From Actinomyces sp. ph3 (GTDB lineage: Bacteria; Actinomycetota; Actinomycetes; Actinomycetales; Actinomycetaceae): a stretch of DNA of 64,000 nt. The position numbers and the translations under genes were made by a program. The stretch's first letter is position 1; every line of letters starts with the position of its first letter. Positions 58,512 to 64,000 of the stretch are shown here, piece by piece. Below the pieces are notes generated by a model. That model was not told the origin of the DNA and searched no databases. It saw nothing but the letters and a program-made list of their open reading frames with translations. The stretch spans positions 682,001 to 746,000 of the forward strand of contig NZ_CAGY01000001.1 of NCBI RefSeq assembly GCF_000308055.1. The letters run 5' to 3'.

Positions 58512-58870
58512 TGTTGATGTCCTCTTTCAGTTCCGAAACCCTGCATCCCAGAGCCGGATCAGCTCCCTTTCCATCCCCGTTTGTGTCTCCATAGACGTGG
58601 GGCACCGCAGACCAGAGGGCAGACGGGAACCGCCACCACCTATTCAACCGCACGGTCGGCCCCTCGATGTGGGACCTCGTGCGTTCTGTCGGATTGCGTG
58701 CACAATCTGTCAGAGTGGGCAAGCTGGCGCCCGCATGCTTCGCCACCTACGTGGAAAGTCTCTCTCCCCGACAGCCTCGCTCCCTGACCGAGGTCGGGCC
58801 CGCGGAGCTTAATACCGGGGCGCCACGGCGGTATCAGCCCCGTCACCGACGACGGCAATCACAGGGGATG
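58512..58870. other. Gene-free stretch upstream of the GH3 remnant
   Basis: About 360 bases between the surface-protein terminator and the GH3 remnant. I see no coding region supported by a ribosome site; it is presumably the former GH3 promoter region. Confidence 0.4.
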
Positions 58871-58874
58871 CACG

Positions 58875-58906
58875 AGGGCCCGGCCCCCTCGCGGGGACCG
58901 GGCCCT
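58875..58906 (-). terminator. Terminator of the surface-protein gene
   Basis: GC-rich hairpin with AGGGCCCGG and CCGGGCCCT arms plus a bulged extension, loop CTCG. No clear T-run follows on the minus strand. Confidence 0.6.
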
Positions 58907-58931
58907 GTGACGTTGTCGACCGGATCTCCGA

Positions 58932-60425
58932 TCAGTGTGCGCGGCGCCTCGCCGCTACGAGGCCGACGCCGGCGACGCCTAGCAGGCCGACGAGCGCGAT
59001 GGCAACTCCGGTGTTTGCGCCAGTGCTGGCAAGCTTGTTGCCTTCAGTGCTCTTGCCACCCGTGGGCTGCACCTGCTCAGGAGTCGGCTGCACCTGCTCA
59101 GGAGTCGGCTGGGACTGCTCGGCAGTAGGCTGCGAATGCTCAGGAGTCGGCTGGGACTGCTCGGCAGTGGGCTGCGGCTGCTCAGGAGTCGGCTGGGACT
59201 GCTCGGGAGTCGGAAGCTCGGGGAAATCGCACGTCGAAGACTGCGAGGTATCGGACTCGACGATGGCTGCACCACTCGTCGTCGTCCCCGAGATCTTCAC
59301 GAGCGGAGTAACCTCAGCGCTGCCTGCAATAAGGAACGAGAACTTCACCGACCCGTTGGCGGGAAGCTCCAGATTCTTGAAGGTCAGAACCTTACCCGCG
59401 ACCGTCGGCTCGGGGGCGCCGCTGACCGACTGGGGAACGTAGGTGGCGTCGTCCGACAGGGTCGCAATGACCGTCTGAACCGACTTGACATCACGGTTCG
59501 GGTTCGTGATCGTCACGCCGATGGTGCGCGTCGCGGTGGAGTCGGCGCCCGGCTGGGCGACGGCGCACGTCGCGGAGGACAGCGCGACCTGGCCCTTCGG
59601 CGAGAAGGAGGTGACGAGAGAGTAGTCGGCCGTCGCATTCGGCTCGAGGGTACGAGTCCAGCTCAGAGCCATGCCGTTGTCCCGGTTGGAATCTGCTCGC
59701 TCGAGCTTGTTGGGCAGCGGCGCGCGATCCTTGAGCTTATCCCAGACCTCGTTATAGGAACTGTAGTAGTAGTTCGAACCGGCGGTCGTCGGGATGAACT
59801 GCTCAACTCGACCACGATCCGTATGCTGGCCGGTTTCCGGATCCTTCGCTCGGCAGATGACCGTCCCTGTGCTCTCGTCGTACTCACCGAAGCCGTAATC
59901 GTTGTCCTGGAGGAAGCAATCCGCCGCGTGGTAGAGAGTAAAATCCTGAGCTGCATCCGAGATGTTCTTCACCGACGAGGTCGTCGCGTAGAAGTCATTG
60001 CCCGTTGAGTAGGTGTCCGTCTGCGTGATCTCGAATCCACCGCCGCGAACGACAGTCGTGAGGACCCACGGATCGGCTTGAGTACCCGTTCCTGACTTCG
60101 TTTGCGAGACCGGCGTCCAGGCGATCGTCCCCATCTTCCTCGCAGCTGGCGAATGCAGCTCCTTCGGACCGAAGAGCTCGGATCCCACAGCGAGGAAGGT
60201 TCCACAGTCGGCTGGAGACTGATGAGGGGATCGACCGTTGTAGAACTCGTTGTACCTATCGCCCTGATAGTTGATCGAGCAGTTGAGCTTGTCGGAGATG
60301 GCGATCCGGACAAGCGGCCCTTCCGTATCCTCAATCGTGGGACCGGCGGCGAAAGCTGCCACCGAGTTGAGAACGAGGGTCGCAGAGCCGAGCGCTGCAA
60401 TGACCAGTTTCTTGGACAGGCGCAT
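58932..60425 (-). CDS. Wall-anchored surface protein with LAxTG sorting signal
   Basis: 497 residues. Signal peptide at residues 1-27 (basic RLSKK, hydrophobic core, cleavage after AFAA). The ~390-residue extracellular region holds a domain with scattered cysteines (NCSINYQGDRYNEFYNGRSP..., CFLQDNDYGFGEYDE) and a beta-rich domain; I recognise no named family. Seven 7-residue repeats (PTPEQSQ-like, residues ~405-453) form a Pro/Glu/Gln spacer to the wall. The sorting signal is LASTG, then a hydrophobic helix and RRRAH; LAxTG is the class E sortase pattern of high-GC Gram-positives. It lies inside the segment bracketed by rpoC-end duplicates and looks intact. Confidence 0.88.
   Translation of the reverse strand: MRLSKKLVIAALGSATLVLNSVAAFAAGPTIEDTEGPLVRIAISDKLNCSINYQGDRYNEFYNGRSPHQSPADCGTFLAVGSELFGPKELHSPAARKMGTIAWTPVSQTKSGTGTQADPWVLTTVVRGGGFEITQTDTYSTGNDFYATTSSVKNISDAAQDFTLYHAADCFLQDNDYGFGEYDESTGTVICRAKDPETGQHTDRGRVEQFIPTTAGSNYYYSSYNEVWDKLKDRAPLPNKLERADSNRDNGMALSWTRTLEPNATADYSLVTSFSPKGQVALSSATCAVAQPGADSTATRTIGVTITNPNRDVKSVQTVIATLSDDATYVPQSVSGAPEPTVAGKVLTFKNLELPANGSVKFSFLIAGSAEVTPLVKISGTTTSGAAIVESDTSQSSTCDFPELPTPEQSQPTPEQPQPTAEQSQPTPEHSQPTAEQSQPTPEQVQPTPEQVQPTGGKSTEGNKLASTGANTGVAIALVGLLGVAGVGLVAARRRAH
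59067..59213 (-). repeat. Seven 21-bp tandem repeats encoding a Pro-Glu-Gln spacer
   Basis: Seven in-frame copies of a 21-base unit encoding PT(P/A)E(Q/H)(S/P/V)Q. Such repeats expand and contract and are expected to vary in number between strains. Confidence 0.92.
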
Positions 60426-60464
60426 GAGGAGACATCCTTAAGCGTTGACGGATAGTATGCGGCC

Positions 60465-60493
60465 AATCTAGCATCCGCGCGTGAGCTTTCCAA
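60465..60493 (-). promoter_or_regulatory. Promoter of the surface-protein gene
   Basis: On the minus strand TTGGAA (60488-60493), 17-bp spacer, TGCTAGATT with an extended -10 (TAGATT at 60465-60470), 40 bases before the start codon. Confidence 0.55.
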
Positions 60494-60597
60494 ATAGTTG
60501 AACTTGTCATTTTCGATCGTCGCCGCCAGTGCTTGATCTGCGCCGCCGTGAGACATCCCCGGCGCGCTCAGGGCAAGCAAGCAGACACGACAAGGAA

Positions 60598-60634
60598 CCC
60601 CGGCCTCGTCACGCTTATGCGGAAGAGGCCGGGG
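60598..60634 (-). terminator. Terminator after the present rpoC
   Basis: 10-bp stem CCCCGGCCTC (60598-60607) with complement at 60625-60634, 17-nt loop, followed on the minus strand by TTCCTTGT. Weaker than the one behind the duplicate copy. Confidence 0.6.
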
Positions 60635-60658
60635 AACTTCAGGAAACCGCTGAGGCGG

Positions 60659-60716
60659 TTACTCCTTGAAGGTCATACCGAAGTCGATCGCTCCAAGGGC
60701 ATCCAGGAAGTCCGCG
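60659..60716 (-). repeat. rpoC 3' end, inner copy of the direct repeat
   Basis: The functional end of rpoC; partner of the repeat at 58180-58237 (55 of 58 identical). The two copies in the same orientation bracket 2421 bases. Confidence 0.9.
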
Positions 60717-63700
60717 GATACCTGGCCATCTTGGAAATCGAGCTCGGAGTAGTTCGAGTTCGCCATTGCCTCGGGGGTGGGCTCAACCGTGACGTTGTTG
60801 TAACGCGCCAGGCCGGTACCTGCCGGGATGAGCTTACCGAGAATGACGTTCTCCTTGAGGCCAAGAAGCTGATCCGACTTGCCGTTCATAGCGGCCTCGG
60901 TCAGAACCTTCGTGGTCTCCTGGAAGGACGCTGCGGACAACCAGGAGTCGGTTGCCAGCGAGGCCTTCGTGATACCCATGAGCATCTGACGACCGGATGC
61001 AGGCTGGCCACCTTCAGCAGCAACCTTGCGGTTCTGCGCCAAGTAGGCCATACGGTCGACGAGTTCGCCGGGCATGAAGGAGGTATCGCCGGGCTCCAGG
61101 ATGGTGACCTTGCGGAGCATCTGGCGGACAATAACCTCGATGTGCTTGGAGTGGATACCAACGCCCTGATCGCGGTACACCTTCTGGACCTCGTCCACAA
61201 GCTGCTTCTGAGCCACGTTGCGGCCCATGATGCGCAGAACTTCCTTGGGATCCAGCTGGCCTTCGGTCAGTGCGGTACCGGCATCGATGTGCTGGCCCTC
61301 TTCAACCAGAAGCTTCTGGCGACGAGAAACCTCGACGACCGAATCTTCCTTACCGTCATCACGGATGATGACGATGCGACGTACCGAGGGATCTTCATCG
61401 TCAATGTGAACGCGGCCAGCGGCCTCGTTCATCTTGGCTTCGACCTTCGGGCTACGCGCTTCGAAGAGTTCCTGAACACGAGGCAGACCCTGGGTAATGT
61501 CGGCTGCCGAGGCCGCACCACCGGTGTGGAAGGTACGCATCGTTAGCTGGGTACCGGGCTCGCCAATCGACTGGGCGGCGATAATACCAACGGCCTCGCC
61601 GATATCCACCTGCTTGCCGGTGGCCAGTGAACGACCGTAGCAGGTCGCACAGGTGCCAACCTGAGACTCACAGGTCAGGACGGAGCGGCAGACAACTTCC
61701 TCGACTCCAGCTGCAACCAGCTCAGCAAGCTGTGCATCACCGAGGTCATCGCCAGCGTGGGCGACGACGGTGCCGTCTTCCGCAACCGCATCGCGGGCCA
61801 GAGTACGTGCGTAGGCAGTGGTTTCAATGGTGTCCACTGCTTCCCACTCACCCGCAGAGTTCTTCCGCGCGATCTTGATGCGCACGCCCTGACGGGTGCC
61901 ACAGTCGGCCTCGCGAACGATCACGTCCTGCGAGACGTCGACGAGACGACGGGTCAGGTAACCAGACTCAGCGGTACGAAGTGCGGTATCAGCCAGACCC
62001 TTACGGGCGCCGTGGGTAGCGATGAAGTACTCGAGAACCGTCAGGCCCTCGCGGTAGTTCGCCTTAATGGGCTGCTCGATCAGCTTCTGCTTCGGGTCAG
62101 ACACCAGACCACGCATACCAGCCAGCTGCTGAACCTGCGACCAGTTACCACGAGCACCGGATGAAACCATTCGGTACACGGTGTTACGTGCGGAGAAGTG
62201 ATCGCGCATATCTTCTGCGACCTCTTCGGTGCACTTCAGCCACAAATCAACCAGCTCTTCGTAGCGGGTTTCCTCGAGGATGATACCGGTCTCGAACTGA
62301 TCCTGGATCTCAGCGGCCTTGGCCTCGTAACGGGCAAGGATTGCACGCTTGTTCGGCGATGCCTGAATATCCGAGAAGGCAATGGTGATGCCCGACCAAG
62401 TCGACCAGTGGAACCCAGCGGACTTGAGTGCATCCAAGCAGTCGGCAACCAAAACGTTCGGGTAACGCTCGGTCAGGGTGTTGACGATCTGGCCCAGCTG
62501 CTTCTTGCCGACGACTTCGTTAACGAAGGGGTAGTCGACAGGGAGCTGCTCGTTGAAGATCGCGCGGCCCAGAGAGGTTTCCAGAATGATGTCGTCGCCT
62601 TCGCTCCAGCCCTCGGGTGCTTCCCAATCCAGCGGCGGAACAATACCCGCAAAGCGGATACGTGCGCGCTGGTTCAGGTGAAGATCACCGTTGTCGAAGG
62701 CCATGCGTGCTTCAGCAACCGTTGAGTAGACGGGGATGATTTCCTCGCCGTTCTCATCACGAGTAACCGGAAGCGACGGATCGGGATCCGAAGTCAGGTG
62801 GAACAGACCGATGATCATGTCCTGCGAAGGCATGGCAACGGGGCGTCCATCAGAAGGCTTCAGAATGTTGTTGGTCGACAGCATGAGGATACGGGCCTCG
62901 GCCTGTGCCTCTGCGCCAAGGGGCAGGTGAACTGCCATCTGGTCACCGTCGAAGTCTGCGTTGAAGGCGCCACAAGCCAGCGGGTGCAGCTGGATAGCCT
63001 TACCTTCAATGAGCTGGGGCTCGAAGGCCTGAATACCCAGGCGGTGCAGCGTAGGTGCACGGTTCAGCAGCACGGGGTGCTCGCGGATGACGTCGTCAAG
63101 GACGTCCCACACCTCGGGGCGCTGGCGTTCAACCTTGCGCTTTGCAGCCTTCACATTCTGGGCGAAGTTCTTCTCAACCAGGCGCTTCATGACGAAGGGC
63201 TTGAAGAGTTCCAGAGCCATCTGCTTGGGCAGACCACACTGGTGAAGCTTCAGCTGCGGGCCGACGACGATAACGGAACGACCCGAGTAGTCGACGCGCT
63301 TACCCAGAAGGTTCTGACGGAAACGACCCTGCTTACCCTTGAGCATGTCAGAGATCGACTTCAACGGACGGTTACCGGGGCCTGCAACGGGGCGGCCACG
63401 GCGTCCATTATCGAAGAGCGCGTCAACAGATTCCTGAAGCATGCGCTTCTCGTTGTTGACGATGATCTCAGGCGCGCCCAGCTCGAGCAGGCGCTTGAGT
63501 CGGGTGTTGCGGTTGATCACGCGACGGTACAGATCATTCAGGTCAGAGGTCGCGAAACGGCCACCATCAAGCTGAACCATGGGGCGCAGATCCGGCGGAA
63601 TAACCGGAATCTTCGTCAGAACCATGGACTCGGGCTTGTTGCCGGTAGCTACGAACGCGTTGATAACCTTCAGACGCTTGATGGCGCGTGTCTTACGCGG

Positions 63701-64000
63701 GCCATTTTCGTTCTGGATGATTGCACGAAGCTGTTCAACTTCGCTTTCCAGATCGAAGGTCTGCAGGCGCTTCTGGATGGCGGATGCGCCCATGTCACCC
63801 TTGAAGTAGGTGCCATAGCGGGCAACCATCGCACGGTAGAGGCGCTCGTCACCTTCGAGGTCACCGACCTTGAGGGACTTAAAGCGCTCCCACACCGTCT
63901 CCAGGCCTTCGATATCGCCCTCGTAACGACGACGGATCTTGGCCATATCGCGTTCGCCGGCCTTGCGGCGGCGCTCGATCTCGGTTGCGGATGCATCGTT
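60659..64000 (-). CDS. rpoC: RNA polymerase beta' subunit (C-terminal 1113 residues, cut by window end)
   Basis: The frame is open to the right edge, so the first ~200 residues (including the N-terminal zinc finger) lie outside. Seen are the clamp and lid region, [15 protein letters not shown], the catalytic [16 protein letters not shown] with three magnesium-binding aspartates, the bridge helix/trigger loop region ending in [22 protein letters not shown], and the second zinc site [15 protein letters not shown] with its upstream Cys. The protein ends [18 protein letters not shown]. The last 58 bases are duplicated at 58180-58237, 2.4 kb downstream. Confidence 0.98.
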   Translation of the reverse strand, partial: NDASATEIERRRKAGERDMAKIRRRYEGDIEGLETVWERFKSLKVGDLEGDERLYRAMVARYGTYFKGDMGASAIQKRLQTFDLESEVEQLRAIIQNENGPRKTRAIKRLKVINAFVATGNKPESMVLTKIPVIPPDLRPMVQLDGGRFATSDLNDLYRRVINRNTRLKRLLELGAPEIIVNNEKRMLQESVDALFDNGRRGRPVAGPGNRPLKSISDMLKGKQGRFRQNLLGKRVDYSGRSVIVVGPQLKLHQCGLPKQMALELFKPFVMKRLVEKNFAQNVKAAKRKVERQRPEVWDVLDDVIREHPVLLNRAPTLHRLGIQAFEPQLIEGKAIQLHPLACGAFNADFDGDQMAVHLPLGAEAQAEARILMLSTNNILKPSDGRPVAMPSQDMIIGLFHLTSDPDPSLPVTRDENGEEIIPVYSTVAEARMAFDNGDLHLNQRARIRFAGIVPPLDWEAPEGWSEGDDIILETSLGRAIFNEQLPVDYPFVNEVVGKKQLGQIVNTLTERYPNVLVADCLDALKSAGFHWSTWSGITIAFSDIQASPNKRAILARYEAKAAEIQDQFETGIILEETRYEELVDLWLKCTEEVAEDMRDHFSARNTVYRMVSSGARGNWSQVQQLAGMRGLVSDPKQKLIEQPIKANYREGLTVLEYFIATHGARKGLADTALRTAESGYLTRRLVDVSQDVIVREADCGTRQGVRIKIARKNSAGEWEAVDTIETTAYARTLARDAVAEDGTVVAHAGDDLGDAQLAELVAAGVEEVVCRSVLTCESQVGTCATCYGRSLATGKQVDIGEAVGIIAAQSIGEPGTQLTMRTFHTGGAASAADITQGLPRVQELFEARSPKVEAKMNEAAGRVHIDDEDPSVRRIVIIRDDGKEDSVVEVSRRQKLLVEEGQHIDAGTALTEGQLDPKEVLRIMGRNVAQKQLVDEVQKVYRDQGVGIHSKHIEVIVRQMLRKVTILEPGDTSFMPGELVDRMAYLAQNRKVAAEGGQPASGRQMLMGITKASLATDSWLSAASFQETTKVLTEAAMNGKSDQLLGLKENVILGKLIPAGTGLARYNNVTVEPTPEAMANSNYSELDFQDGQVSADFLDALGAIDFGMTFKE

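Overview
The window reads as chromosome of a mid-GC actinobacterium, most likely family Actinomycetaceae (Actinomyces/Schaalia group). The grounds are a WhiB3/WhiD-type regulator, a GuaB3-family IMPDH paralogue, a polyphosphate glucokinase, a three-gene sdhCAB complex with a cytochrome b558-type subunit, an LAxTG-type sorting signal, groES under a CIRCE element and the actinobacterial gene order around the S10-spc-alpha cluster. The genus is inference from gene content; no search was run.

Left part (1-31 kb). The window opens inside a low-GC3 gene whose product ends in a cysteine-rich hydrophobic tail, followed by a four-helix membrane protein (bacteriocin-precursor/immunity-like arrangement). 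Then come purine genes (guaB3, guaB) flanking a DnaQ-like exonuclease, an AGE-family sugar isomerase, a MerR-type regulator, a WhiB3-like regulator, a DsbA-like/CcdA-like thiol pair, groES with CIRCE, a methyltransferase, tsaD, sdhCAB, and an operon nnrD...alr-tsaE-tsaB-rimI (N6-threonylcarbamoyladenosine, D-alanine, metabolite repair). A GRP-family sugar transporter and coaA precede a carbohydrate locus: solute-binding lipoprotein, two ABC permeases, GH29 fucosidase, and a divergent pair of GH2 beta-galactosidase and LacI regulator. Two closely matching operator-like sites lie in front of the binding-protein gene and the beta-galactosidase gene. This suggests import and intracellular breakdown of fucosylated galacto-oligosaccharides. 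No transporter ATPase is present, so a shared one elsewhere is expected.

Right part (31-64 kb). Almost everything is on the minus strand and belongs to the translation/transcription superoperon. In transcription order: rpoC (cut by the window end), rpsL-rpsG-fusA-tuf, the S10 cluster (rpsJ to rpsQ), the spc cluster (rplN to rplO), a terminator, secY-adk-map-infA-rpmJ-rpsM-rpsK-rpoA-rplQ, a terminator, ppgK-truA, rplM-rpsI, a terminator and glmM. Cotranslated overlaps (GTGA, ATGA, TGATG) are frequent.

The most notable observation is between rpoC and rpsL. A 2.4 kb segment carrying a wall-anchored surface-protein gene and the remnant of a membrane-anchored GH3 glycosidase is bracketed by two 58-bp copies of the rpoC 3' end. 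The outer copy differs from rpoC at three positions, all synonymous, and is followed by its own strong terminator. This looks like an insertion at the 3' end of rpoC that carried a replacement end of the gene. A 20-bp tandem repeat with an inverted copy lies next to it, upstream of the rpsL promoter region.
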